Source: Deltaproteobacteria bacterium
GTDB taxonomy: Bacteria; Desulfobacterota; Desulfomonilia; Desulfomonilales; Desulfomonilaceae
Assembly: GCA_021777225.1 (NCBI GenBank)
Contig: JAJYDQ010000009.1
Location: 1 to 64,000, forward strand
Direction: 5' to 3'
DNA length: 64,000 bases
Every line of letters starts with the position of its first letter. Within the stretch, counting starts at the first letter, position 1. The notes below the pieces were generated by a model. The model was given only the letters and a program-made list of their open reading frames with translations. It did no database searches and had not been told where the DNA came from. Shown here piece after piece: positions 55,790-63,919 of this stretch. Made by a program: the position numbers and the translations under genes.

Positions 55790-55826
55790 ATGACTCGAAA
55801 CTGATTTGAAGGCTGATAGCTGCCTG

Positions 55827-56912
55827 TTATTCGTCGAGTTTAGCTGTTCCGCTGTTTTTGGATTTTAGCTCAAACTTTTGAAGCCTGAATGGATTTGAAC
55901 CTACTGATTGCTGATTGTCACTGTCAACTTCCGTAGACGATGAATTTCCAGATCCCCAAGTATACTTGGTTCGTCCCAAAGGTTTTTCATCAACAACCAG
56001 TTTGGATTTCTTTCGAGGGCCTGCATTAGGAAATCCATTGGTCGATTCTTCCTGGCCGGTATTGCCCTGGACAACTTTGGAGCCTGAATCAACGAGGCCA
56101 AACCTTTTTACAATACCGCTTGAGTTGCTTATTGACGCATTGTGAACAGTCATATCATCCAGATTTAGGTCTAAAACTATCCTGTATGTTTCAGAGGGTT
56201 TTTTTGAGTTCTGAAGTTCTACCAACAGCATGCTGTTTGTTACCATCGATTGCTTCACTAAAAATCCTGGTTCTCCTGTCTTGATACTCGGACCAACAGA
56301 AGATACTGATGGGGAAGCGGTAGGAGCAGGAGGCGGCTCATGAGTCGCTTCTTTCTTTTGAACAACGTGGCGCTGCTGTTTAGTAGCTGAAATTGGAGAA
56401 GGTTTTTGGCGAGGTTCAACAGCAGAGTTTCTTTGAATTATTCTTGGGTCAGTCGGCACGTTACCTAAGGCTACAACAGCCAGGTCGCCCTTACGCTCAA
56501 CCATAAACGGTGGTACTGGATATTCGCCAAAATCAACAACGAGCCTGGCCCTGCGACCATTGGCGCCCAAACGAATTTCGTTTATAGGCGGTTTGTCAAC
56601 TTTCATTTTGACGGGAACTTTCCCAAGACCAGTGTTATCAAAATCTATGACCAGACGATAAGGATTTTGAAACGCAAACGCGGAGTGAATGCCAAGCGCC
56701 CTGTCTCCTTTGATCACTATCTGTTTTTGATCTGGCGAAACCTGAACATTAGTGATAATAGGCGGTTCGAGTTCTTGAGCGTTCGTCTGTGATACCATGA
56801 TCGACAATATCGTTATCAGAAGAACCAGGTATTTTTGCAGGCAAGGATTTTTTCTTAACATGTTTTTCAACTCTTCAAATCCTTTAGGAGGTTTTTGTTT
56901 TGATTTGGTCAT
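55827..56912 (-). CDS. AMIN-domain secreted protein
   Basis: The signal peptide is around LVLLITILSIMVSQTNA, and an AMIN domain follows (ITNVQVSPDQKQIVIKG, NPYRLVIDFDNTG). A Pro/Ser-rich linker and a second AMIN-like stretch (SMLLVELQNSKKPSETYRIV) come next, then a low-complexity basic tail. AMIN domains bind peptidoglycan or outer-membrane secretin complexes. The strong promoter at 56965-56993 rules out starts upstream of about 56958; ATG 56912 is used, with ATG 56849 as the alternative that gives a shorter signal peptide. Confidence 0.82.
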   Translation of the reverse strand: MTKSKQKPPKGFEELKNMLRKNPCLQKYLVLLITILSIMVSQTNAQELEPPIITNVQVSPDQKQIVIKGDRALGIHSAFAFQNPYRLVIDFDNTGLGKVPVKMKVDKPPINEIRLGANGRRARLVVDFGEYPVPPFMVERKGDLAVVALGNVPTDPRIIQRNSAVEPRQKPSPISATKQQRHVVQKKEATHEPPPAPTASPSVSSVGPSIKTGEPGFLVKQSMVTNSMLLVELQNSKKPSETYRIVLDLNLDDMTVHNASISNSSGIVKRFGLVDSGSKVVQGNTGQEESTNGFPNAGPRKKSKLVVDEKPLGRTKYTWGSGNSSSTEVDSDNQQSVGSNPFRLQKFELKSKNSGTAKLDE

Positions 56913-56964
56913 CTTTTTACGAAGCGGTCCTGATCGAAAATCTGTTCGGATTTGATGCAAATTC

Positions 56965-56993
56965 ATAGTATCATGAAGTTTATATAGTGTCAA
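56965..56993 (-). promoter_or_regulatory. Near-consensus sigma-70 promoter for the AMIN gene
   Basis: Minus strand: TTGACA (56993-56988), 17 bp spacer, TACTAT (56970-56965). Transcription starts near 56958. It fixes the upper limit for the start codon. Confidence 0.6.
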
Positions 56994-57086
56994 AAAAATA
57001 ATAAGAATAATATAATGTATCATTTATTTAAATAAAAATATGATATATTTGATTTATGATACAGGTTATACTTAGGAACAACATAA

Positions 57087-57560
57087 ATGAACAGCTTGTC
57101 TTATTTGGTTTTTAGAGCGGGCGCTATAGTCTTGGTGTGCTTTTTGATAGGAGTTGGATCTAATCTGATTCCGGCGCGACATATTCCGTGGCTGTACGTT
57201 CCTCCAACGGAGATCACTGTTTTAAACCATAAAATCCCTCTTGTTGATTCTAAGGAAGCTGTAAAGTGGCTGGAAGACCCTCTGGTGGTATTCGTAGACA
57301 CCAGAGATGACATGGATTATTTAAAAGGCCACGTGCGCAGCGCTGTTTCCCTCTCTCCTGATGATAAGGAACAGAAATTTCCGGGAATAGAACCGCTAAT
57401 ACCGCAAGGTAGTAAATTGGTACTATATTGTTATGGCCCCGATTGTGACATGTCGGAGCGCGTAGCTTCGTTTCTGATTGATTTCGGATATTCCAACATC
57501 ATGATCATGAATGATGGATATCCAGGCTGGGAACAAAATGGATTTCCAACTCAAAAATAG
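57087..57560 (+). CDS. Membrane-anchored rhodanese-like protein
   Basis: The 157-residue protein has an N-terminal hydrophobic segment (about 8-26) and a rhodanese domain with FVDTRDDMDYLKGHV and the active-site loop CYGPDCDMSERV, which has a catalytic-type cysteine and arginine. The domain faces the periplasm and probably handles sulfane sulfur. Its end overlaps the MauE/DoxX-like gene by 23 bp. Confidence 0.87.
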   Translation: MNSLSYLVFRAGAIVLVCFLIGVGSNLIPARHIPWLYVPPTEITVLNHKIPLVDSKEAVKWLEDPLVVFVDTRDDMDYLKGHVRSAVSLSPDDKEQKFPGIEPLIPQGSKLVLYCYGPDCDMSERVASFLIDFGYSNIMIMNDGYPGWEQNGFPTQK

Positions 57561-58032
57561 CGCCGACTTAAATGGCGCTAAAAGGTCTACAGGGATGAAA
57601 TGGGTAACTTTGTCGGCTCGGGTATTGATTGGATCATTATTTGTTTACGCTAGTATGTACAAGATATTTGATCCCTTGGCCTTTGCCGCTTCAATTAGAA
57701 ATTACGGTTTGATTCCTCCAATGTATAGCAATTTGATCGCGTTGACTCTTCCGTGGCTTGAATTGTGCTCAGGTGTGTTTCTCGTTCTTGGAATTCAGAC
57801 CCGGTCGGCTTCACTGCTTACATCATCTATGATGTTGGTTTTTTTTGTGGCGATAATTTACGCTTATGCGGTGGGACTGGATATTGATTGTGGCTGTTTT
57901 TCGTCCTCGGCGGAATCTTCTGGCAGAATATCTCCCTTCCACATATTTCGTGATGGATTTTTAGTCCTGTTGTCTATTTGGATTCTAATTTTTGATAGAG
58001 GCGAACTTAGTATAGCGCCTGGGGGCAGATGA
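57538..58032 (+). CDS. MauE/DoxX-family membrane protein
   Basis: The 164-residue protein has four membrane helices and the family pattern RVLIGSLFVYASMYKIFDP, with a CGC motif (DIDCGCFSS) between helices 3 and 4. MauE-like proteins are linked to disulfide or sulfur handling at the membrane. ATG 57538 is used; it overlaps the rhodanese gene, so the two are probably coupled. Its stop overlaps the next gene by 4 bp. Confidence 0.83.
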   Translation: MDFQLKNSADLNGAKRSTGMKWVTLSARVLIGSLFVYASMYKIFDPLAFAASIRNYGLIPPMYSNLIALTLPWLELCSGVFLVLGIQTRSASLLTSSMMLVFFVAIIYAYAVGLDIDCGCFSSSAESSGRISPFHIFRDGFLVLLSIWILIFDRGELSIAPGGR

Positions 58033-58991
58033 AATTTACAGTAACTATAGATGTTGAAGAAGAAGGTCTCTTTAGTGGTGTCTATTCCCCCGGTGAAGCT
58101 TCGGCGGTGAATGTTCTCGAATTAGATCGGCTAGATCCACTGTTTATGGATCTTGGGGTCCGGCCGACGCTTCTTGTATCATATCAGGTTGCAAACAAAA
58201 GTGACATTTTAGGGAAACTTTATAGCTTAAAGAAGAGATGGAAAGCTGAAATAGGGGCGCATCTGCATCACTGGAATACGCCGCCTATTGTACTCAATGA
58301 AGCTCCTCCACCTGTACCCTCGGAATTGATGCCGGCATACGTGCTCGAAGCCAAAGCCCTCTCATTGATTAAAATATTGTCCAACAGCGATGGGCTTCCG
58401 AGTTCCTTTCGGATGGGTCGTTTCAACCTGGGACCAAAGATGTTGCAGGTCCTTGAAAAAATTGGTGTCAAGGTTGACAGCAGCGTTACGCCCTTGAGAA
58501 AGGCGTACGGTGGACCCAACCATATTTGCGCCCCCGCGGACCCATATTTCCCGGATCTTCTGGACCCCTCAAGAGTTGGAAGCTCTTCAATTCTTGAAGT
58601 CCCTGTAACAATAGTGCCAATATTAAAGGGTACTGGTCGGTATATCGAGTTTCTGTCCAACAGTGGTTATTTGCCGGATGGTATGGCCGGATGGTTGTCG
58701 ATGAATCTGGGTTCAATAGCGGCTCAACCCGCTTGGGTCAATCTGCAAATTGCTAAAGCCGCTGTGATAACTCACGAAAGGCGAGGGGGCGACTGCGTAA
58801 CCATATTTTTTCATTCGTCGGAACTGGCCCCTGGAATGAATCCACTCAATCCAACCGAAGAAGCGGTTCGAAAGTTCACAAAGCGCCTCCATTCGTTTAT
58901 TCGCTGGATGCGTGACCGATACGACGCAAAATGTCATACCCTATCCGAGCTATATCGCATTTATGAACCAATCCGAACTCCTCCGCTATGA
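58029..58991 (+). CDS. Polysaccharide deacetylase-like protein (NodB fold)
   Basis: The 320-residue protein begins FTVTIDVEEEG, with the catalytic-type aspartate pair region, and has the zinc-type histidine segment EIGAHLHHW and the late HSSELAPGMNP. These fit the NodB/polysaccharide deacetylase family, in the branch that lacks a signal peptide. It overlaps the MauE-like gene by 4 bp, so all three genes (rhodanese, MauE, deacetylase) form one transcript. Substrate unknown. Confidence 0.83.
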   Translation: MKFTVTIDVEEEGLFSGVYSPGEASAVNVLELDRLDPLFMDLGVRPTLLVSYQVANKSDILGKLYSLKKRWKAEIGAHLHHWNTPPIVLNEAPPPVPSELMPAYVLEAKALSLIKILSNSDGLPSSFRMGRFNLGPKMLQVLEKIGVKVDSSVTPLRKAYGGPNHICAPADPYFPDLLDPSRVGSSSILEVPVTIVPILKGTGRYIEFLSNSGYLPDGMAGWLSMNLGSIAAQPAWVNLQIAKAAVITHERRGGDCVTIFFHSSELAPGMNPLNPTEEAVRKFTKRLHSFIRWMRDRYDAKCHTLSELYRIYEPIRTPPL

Positions 58992-59294
58992 TTGATGATT
59001 GATTTGACCCTTTCTCTGCGCACGAAACCTCGTCGTGAGCCCCAACTTGTTCTTCATTTGACCTGTCCTTCAAATACCGATCTGGGATTAAATAATTCGT
59101 CTGGAACAAACCATAAAATATCTGGTCTAATAAAATAATGATTTTAATTGCTTGACAGCAGTTTAGGAAAAACTATCGACGCTCATTCTTGCACTATGAG
59201 ATCAAGGTAAGATTACACATTAATATAGACAACTATGTATTTGTTATGATAATATTAATATTGCAGTCTACTTGTACAGGTCACTAGGTAACAA
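58992..59294. other. 303 bp intergenic region before the TPR genes
   Basis: AT-rich, no credible reading frame. It has a TTGACA at 59152-59157 without a matching -10 box and a 12 bp palindrome AATATTAATATT (59251-59262) about 30 bp before the TPR gene. The promoter of the TPR pair must lie here. Confidence 0.4.
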
Positions 59295-60719
59295 ATGCGA
59301 ATTCTCGGTACCATTATAGTTTTCGGATTTTTGATAACGGTGGCCTTCGCTTTTCCTCAGGAGACCAAATCTCAATATGCTGAAGACTTCTATGAAAATG
59401 CCAAACTGGCTTACAGGGCCGGCGAATATTCAAAGGCTTTAGACTATTTTGACAAGGCGATAAAGGCTGGAATAGGGACCGCTGATGTGTATTTCAGAAG
59501 AGGGTTAAGTCTCGAGAAGTTGGGTGACTCAACCAGGGCGATTGAAGATTACACGCAGGCAATTCAACTCGATCCACAGATGGAGACCGCCTACAACAAT
59601 CGTGGGAGCGCATATTACCGACAAGGTTCTTTCGAGCAGGCGATAAAAAACTATTCCAAGGCTATAGCATTGAATCCATCATATTCGCTGGCCTATTACA
59701 ATCGAGGTAACGCGTATTACGGAAAGGGGGACATTGACAAATCCATAGCTGATTTTACCAAGTCGCTGGAACTGGACCCCACGGACGCCGATTCTTACAA
59801 CAACAGAGGATGGGCGCTGGTTCAGAAGGGGGAAACAGCCAAAGCCATTCCGGATTTCAATCGGGCCATAGATATAAATCCCGAATATTCCTTGGCCTAT
59901 TATAACCGGGGCGCAGCAAAAGTAAAACTTGGGGACAACGATGGAGCGATAGCCGATTTGTCCAAGGCGATAGATCTAAACTCCATGTATTCACTGGCTT
60001 ATTTTCAGAGGGGCAACGCGTACTTCAGAAAAAACGAACTCAACAGGGCAATGAAAGATTATGATGAAGCAGCCAAATTGAACCCCAACTTTCCTGATGT
60101 CTACAATAACAGGGGCTGGCTGTTCTTTACAAAAGGCGATGTTTCAAACGGGATAAAGGATGTTTCAAAGTCAATCGCTTTAAATCCCGACCTTGCCAGA
60201 TCTTACGCCAATCGGGGTTGGATGTATCAGACTTCCGGACAATGCCCCAAAGCGATCACCGATTTTTCCCGGGCTTTGGAGCTGGAGGGTCCATCGGCCG
60301 CAGTTCTTACGTACCGCGCTCGTTGTTATATGGAAACAGGGGACAAGAATAAGGCCGTGTCGGATTTCCAACAAGCCTTCAGCCTAGATCCCAACAGTTC
60401 GGAGGTCTTGACGGTTTTAGGAGAAGTGAAAGAGAAATTGGGGGATTATAGGTCAGCGGTGGAATACTTCAGAAAGCTGGTTTCTGTTAAACCGAATGAC
60501 GCCGCAGCGTATCTGAAGTTAGGAACAGCGCTGGGCAAAGAAGGGAAATTCCTCGAATCCATCAAGGTTCTTTCCGAGGCCATAAAACTTGATCCCCAAA
60601 ACGGAGATTCCTATTTTAAACGCGGTACAGCGTATGAATTTGTTGGCGATACCGTAAAAGCGCAGGCTGATTTTACCAAAGCCAAGGACCTTTCCACCAA
60701 CAGAAAGAGCGTATCGTAA
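59295..60719 (+). CDS. Secreted TPR-repeat protein (13 repeats)
   Basis: A signal peptide (about residues 1-20) is followed by thirteen consecutive 34-residue TPR units that fill the rest of the 474-residue protein. Most have the NRGxAYxxxGDxxxAIxDFxxAIxLNP pattern. The protein is an all-helical solenoid for protein-protein contact in the periplasm or outer membrane. It is followed after 6 bp by a second 13-repeat protein, so they are probably translated together. Confidence 0.88.
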   Translation: MRILGTIIVFGFLITVAFAFPQETKSQYAEDFYENAKLAYRAGEYSKALDYFDKAIKAGIGTADVYFRRGLSLEKLGDSTRAIEDYTQAIQLDPQMETAYNNRGSAYYRQGSFEQAIKNYSKAIALNPSYSLAYYNRGNAYYGKGDIDKSIADFTKSLELDPTDADSYNNRGWALVQKGETAKAIPDFNRAIDINPEYSLAYYNRGAAKVKLGDNDGAIADLSKAIDLNSMYSLAYFQRGNAYFRKNELNRAMKDYDEAAKLNPNFPDVYNNRGWLFFTKGDVSNGIKDVSKSIALNPDLARSYANRGWMYQTSGQCPKAITDFSRALELEGPSAAVLTYRARCYMETGDKNKAVSDFQQAFSLDPNSSEVLTVLGEVKEKLGDYRSAVEYFRKLVSVKPNDAAAYLKLGTALGKEGKFLESIKVLSEAIKLDPQNGDSYFKRGTAYEFVGDTVKAQADFTKAKDLSTNRKSVS

Positions 60720-60725
60720 TACTCC

Positions 60726-62387
60726 ATGGCAATTCTTTCTTTTTTAAAAACAGTATTGACTCCAGCCACTAACGATTTGACTGCGGATACGCCGATCGCT
60801 TGCAAGAGTTTGGTTAACAGGGGAACCATTGACCTGCGCTACTATTTTCTTGTCATTTCTATAGCTTGTTTATTGTCCGTAAGTCCGAGTGTCGCCGACG
60901 CTCCTGACGAAAGTGGAATCTTTGCTCAAGCCGTTGAGGCTCAATGGAAGAGGAACCTTGACGAAGCCATAAAATTATACAGCCGTGTTGTAGAGCAGGA
61001 ACCGAAAAATGCCAGGGCGTTTTTTAATCGCGGGGTAGCTTACAGATCCAAGGGACTTGAAGATTTGGCGTTATCGGACTTTAATCAAGCGGTGTCTTTG
61101 AATCCTGACCTTGTGGAGGCCCTGTATGGGAGGGGACTGATATATTTGCACAAGAAAAAATACGACCGTGCATTCCAGGACATTGACGCCGTTATCAAGA
61201 AATCCCCCTCGTACATCGGAGCCGAGCGTGCTCGAGGTGAATCCGAGGTGTACTTGGGAAAACCGGATGAAGCCATTAATGACTTAACTCAAGCCCTGGT
61301 TAGTCATCCGGAAGATGCTGAGGCCTATTTTCTGAGGGGTTCCGCCTATTTCAAACAAGGGAAGATGGACCTTGCCGCCGCTGATTTCAAGAAAACACTC
61401 TCATTTAACGAGAAGAATTCGTCAGCGTGGAACAATCTTGGAAAGATTGCTCTCGATGCCGGTAAAAATGACTCTGCTGTTGAGTATTACAGTAAAGTAT
61501 TGACCCTGGACCCGAAAAATACCTCAGCCCTCAGGAACAGAGGACAGGCAGAATATTTGCTGGGACGAAACAAGGAAGCCCTCAATGATTTGAACGCAGC
61601 CCTCAAAATAGATCCCAAGGACCAAAAGTCTCTGGAAACCAGGGCCGCTATTGAAATCAAATCAGGTAAAAGAGACGACGCTTTAAGTGATTACAATACC
61701 TTGATAGGTATAAGAGAAAATGATCCTTCTCTGTTGTATCAAAGAGGGGCCCTGTTGCTGAGTCTCAAGAGGACGGACGAGGCTTTGAAAGATTTCAACA
61801 GGATCCTTCATCTCGAACCACGTGATTTCGATGCTCTAGTTGAGAGATCGAAAATCTACGCGGCTCAGCGCCAGTTCGGAAAAGCCTTGGGTGACCTGAA
61901 TCTGGCGCTCGAAGTAAAACCCAAAGATAAATCTGCAATAATATACCGGGCCGAAGTTTGTAAAAACCTCAAGAAATATGGCGAAGCAGCAAAGGACTAC
62001 GCTCAGGTGATAAATCTAGATCCCGCAGCGCCAAATATGGCGAGTTTGTATTACTCTTTGGGCGAATCGTTGTTGCTCGGTAATCAATTGGATTATGCCA
62101 TTCGGGCCCTTACAAAGACAATCCAACTGGATCCGAAAAATGGTCTGGCGTACGCGAATCGCGGTGTAGCCTTCAAGGATAAAGGTGATTTACTAGCCGC
62201 CGATTCTGACTTCAGAGCGTCCCTGAAATTCCTGGAAAAGCCTTCAAGTAGGCAATTTGTAATTCGACTCCTTAATGACGTAGAAACTCGAATAATGGCC
62301 GAAGAGCCCAAAGGCCTGGTCGCTCAGGTTTTAGATATATTTCCTGGCCGGAAATCTTTAAGAAGTGGACCTAAAAACTTGTGGTAA
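60726..62387 (+). CDS. Membrane-anchored or secreted TPR-repeat protein (13 repeats)
   Basis: The 553-residue protein has a hydrophobic segment (YYFLVISIACLLSVS) at about residues 39-55 and then thirteen TPR units. About 35 residues precede the hydrophobic segment, so it is either a signal anchor or the start lies downstream. The repeats are more diverged from one another than in the neighbouring protein. The two probably arose by duplication and may act as a pair. Confidence 0.85.
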   Translation: MAILSFLKTVLTPATNDLTADTPIACKSLVNRGTIDLRYYFLVISIACLLSVSPSVADAPDESGIFAQAVEAQWKRNLDEAIKLYSRVVEQEPKNARAFFNRGVAYRSKGLEDLALSDFNQAVSLNPDLVEALYGRGLIYLHKKKYDRAFQDIDAVIKKSPSYIGAERARGESEVYLGKPDEAINDLTQALVSHPEDAEAYFLRGSAYFKQGKMDLAAADFKKTLSFNEKNSSAWNNLGKIALDAGKNDSAVEYYSKVLTLDPKNTSALRNRGQAEYLLGRNKEALNDLNAALKIDPKDQKSLETRAAIEIKSGKRDDALSDYNTLIGIRENDPSLLYQRGALLLSLKRTDEALKDFNRILHLEPRDFDALVERSKIYAAQRQFGKALGDLNLALEVKPKDKSAIIYRAEVCKNLKKYGEAAKDYAQVINLDPAAPNMASLYYSLGESLLLGNQLDYAIRALTKTIQLDPKNGLAYANRGVAFKDKGDLLAADSDFRASLKFLEKPSSRQFVIRLLNDVETRIMAEEPKGLVAQVLDIFPGRKSLRSGPKNLW

Positions 62388-62429
62388 TTCAGGTTATAGC
62401 AAAAATAATTTCAATTTATTTATAGCAAA

Positions 62430-62460
62430 GTGACTATATCTTATAGGCTCACCTTTTATT
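62430..62460 (+). terminator. Terminator of the TPR operon
   Basis: GTGA-CTATA (62430-62438) pairs with TATAG-(GC)-TCAC (62442-62452), a hairpin with a 2 nt bulge, followed by CTTTTATTT. Confidence 0.5.
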
Positions 62461-62511
62461 TATCAAATCAAGCTGATTTGTCAATTAAATCAAGTAAAAA
62501 TCAGAAAACGA

Positions 62512-62540
62512 TTGACACGGGGACCGGCAGCGCATACAAT
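62512..62540 (+). promoter_or_regulatory. Consensus sigma-70 promoter of the candidate RNA
   Basis: TTGACA (62512-62517), exactly 17 bp, TACAAT (62535-62540). This is the best promoter in the window, eleven of twelve consensus bases. It points at no open reading frame before the terminator at 62652. Confidence 0.8.
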
Positions 62541-62546
62541 CTCGCT

Positions 62547-62652
62547 CCCATTGGACTGCCCCGTTTCAGAGTCTCAGGGCAAGTCGCTTCGCATTTCTAG
62601 CGACGAATATTTCGGCGCGGGGCCAGTGCAAGGCTGGTTCTAAAGCCTTTTT
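62547..62652 (+). ncRNA. Candidate structured small RNA or orphan leader RNA
   Basis: Between the consensus promoter and an intrinsic terminator lie about 106 nt that can fold as one unit. A closing stem pairs CATTGG (62549-62554) with CCAGTG (62623-62628) and CCCCG (62559-62563) with CGGGG (62618-62622), with a 4 nt bulge. An internal hairpin pairs GTCGCT (62583-62588) with AGCGAC (62599-62604). No reading frame of note is present. I could not match it to SRP RNA, 6S RNA, tmRNA or a known riboswitch. Confidence 0.6.
62630..62652 (+). terminator. Intrinsic terminator of the candidate RNA
   Basis: AAGGCT (62630-62635) pairs with AGCCTT (62644-62649), followed by a T tract (62648-62652). It ends the candidate RNA about 120 nt before the next start codon. 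Confidence 0.65.
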
Positions 62653-62687
62653 AAATTACTGTTCTCTTTATCGGACAACAGGGCTTT

Positions 62688-62716
62688 TTGAAGCACGAAG
62701 GACAATTGCTTACGAT
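62688..62716 (+). promoter_or_regulatory. Weaker promoter for the HTH-DksA gene
   Basis: TTGAAG (62688-62693), 17 bp spacer, TACGAT (62711-62716). It could start the downstream mRNA independently near 62723. Confidence 0.35.
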
Positions 62717-62771
62717 ACTCCGAATGATTATCAAATTAAATCGGAACCTGAACGAAAAGGAGTAAATCACC

Positions 62772-63419
62772 ATGTGGATGACTCGTGAAGAAATTGCAGC
62801 CCACTTGGGTATTGTTCCAAATAGTGTTAGAGGAAAGGTCCAGAAGGGTCAAATTATAAGAAAGATAGAGGACGGGAAGAATTTTTATCAGGTTTTGGAC
62901 CCTGCGTTAAAGAAAGGAACGGCGGGAAGAAAGAGACAGAAGCCACTACCGCCCCCCAAACCTCCAGTTGTTGTGGAACGGCCCTCTGAACCGGAAAAGC
63001 CGAGGGAACCTGATAAGAGCAGGACTTTTCATCCAAAACAAGTCCTTTTGGACATGCTGGCGTCTATACGCGTAGGACGCAATATCGACGCCATAGAAAA
63101 AGGAGATGAGATTGATCTGGCTACCGGAGAAATTTCACGTGAGCTTGACGCAAAAATTTCCATGCGTCAACACAGACAATTGAAAGAAATTGAAGACGCC
63201 CTTGAAAGAGTACGGCTCGGAGAATACGGTTTATGTGAAGACTGTGGTGAGCCAATTCCGGAGCAGCGTTTGCGACTTTTCCCCGCTGCCAGACTTTGTG
63301 TTCGGTGCCAGGAAGAAATGGATCAATTTGAGAAAATTAGAGAAAGCCAGGGGCTCAGAACGGGAATTTGGCGGGAAGAAACAACAGAAGGCACATTCGG
63401 CAAGAGTTTTGAGGACTGA
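62772..63419 (+). CDS. HTH-DksA/TraR zinc-finger fusion protein
   Basis: The 215-residue protein has an N-terminal helix-turn-helix-like part (about 1-45, MTREEIAAHLGIVPNSVRGKV), a Pro-rich linker (about 57-82), a helical region and a C-terminal DksA/TraR zinc finger with four cysteines, C155, C158, C176 and C179 (CEDCGEPIPEQRLRLFPAARLC). DksA proteins bind RNA polymerase through the secondary channel. Here a DNA-binding-like head replaces much of the usual coiled-coil arm, which lacks an obvious acidic Asp-x-x-Asp tip. AAAGGAG precedes the ATG. Confidence 0.85.
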   Translation: MWMTREEIAAHLGIVPNSVRGKVQKGQIIRKIEDGKNFYQVLDPALKKGTAGRKRQKPLPPPKPPVVVERPSEPEKPREPDKSRTFHPKQVLLDMLASIRVGRNIDAIEKGDEIDLATGEISRELDAKISMRQHRQLKEIEDALERVRLGEYGLCEDCGEPIPEQRLRLFPAARLCVRCQEEMDQFEKIRESQGLRTGIWREETTEGTFGKSFED

Positions 63420-63808
63420 CCAATTCATGTTTGCGCCTGCGCCCGAATTTCGGGCGTAGCACATCCAATTCAATTCGTGAGTTACTGCATGTCCCTGATA
63501 TGTCCTTAAAGCCCTTTCAACCACTCAGCCGGGATTGCAATGGGAAACTTTATCTCATGATTCAGCGGTTCATGATCAGCTCTTGGAGTTTAGCCCATCT
63601 TACCTGGAAATCAGCTACGATGGGGTCCGTGTTCTAAAAGACAGCATTTACGGGTAGTTTTTCGGGTTTTCCTATCTTGCGAGAGCAGTCACGGCTGGAA
63701 CATTCTGGATGCGGGGATCGCGAATCCCGGCTATGTACGATCCCGGTGTCGATACATCGATCCCCGGCGAAAAGATAAAGATTTTTGAATTTAGCCGATA
63801 AGTTGCGG
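63420..63808. other. 389 bp region without a convincing gene
   Basis: A GC-rich hairpin with a 7 bp stem, CGCCCGA/TCGGGCG, lies at about 63440-63458, shortly after the DksA-like stop codon, but without a T tract. The rest has no reading frame with coding character and no RNA gene I recognise. Confidence 0.45.
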
Positions 63809-63919
63809 CTAATCGGATCCGAGATAAGTTAAAACGAGCGCCATGGCTGTTGCTGACACAGCGAAGCAGACGGCGATCGCCACCCCTAGGAGCCCGATCA
63901 TCAGATTGACCCGGTTCAC
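63809..63919 (-). CDS. Possible 36-residue single-pass membrane microprotein
   Basis: A GTG start at 63919 has GAGGT 8 nt upstream and opens a 36-codon frame ending in TAG. The translation is mostly one hydrophobic helix (MIGLLGVAIAVCFAVSATAM) with a basic N-terminus and an acidic C-terminus, as in known membrane microproteins. A TATAAT (63966-63961) lies on the same strand upstream but has no clear -35 box. Confidence 0.42.
   Translation of the reverse strand: MNRVNLMIGLLGVAIAVCFAVSATAMALVLTYLGSD

Noticed and set aside
62547-62652. SRP (4.5S) or 6S RNA
   Set aside because: The GGAA-loop and conserved SRP helix are absent, and at about 106 nt it is too short and lacks the central bubble of 6S RNA.
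63231-63637. Short frames on both strands after the DksA-like gene (97 codons minus, 68 codons plus)
   Set aside because: Antisense to or trailing the DksA-like gene, no ribosome sites, no family resemblance.
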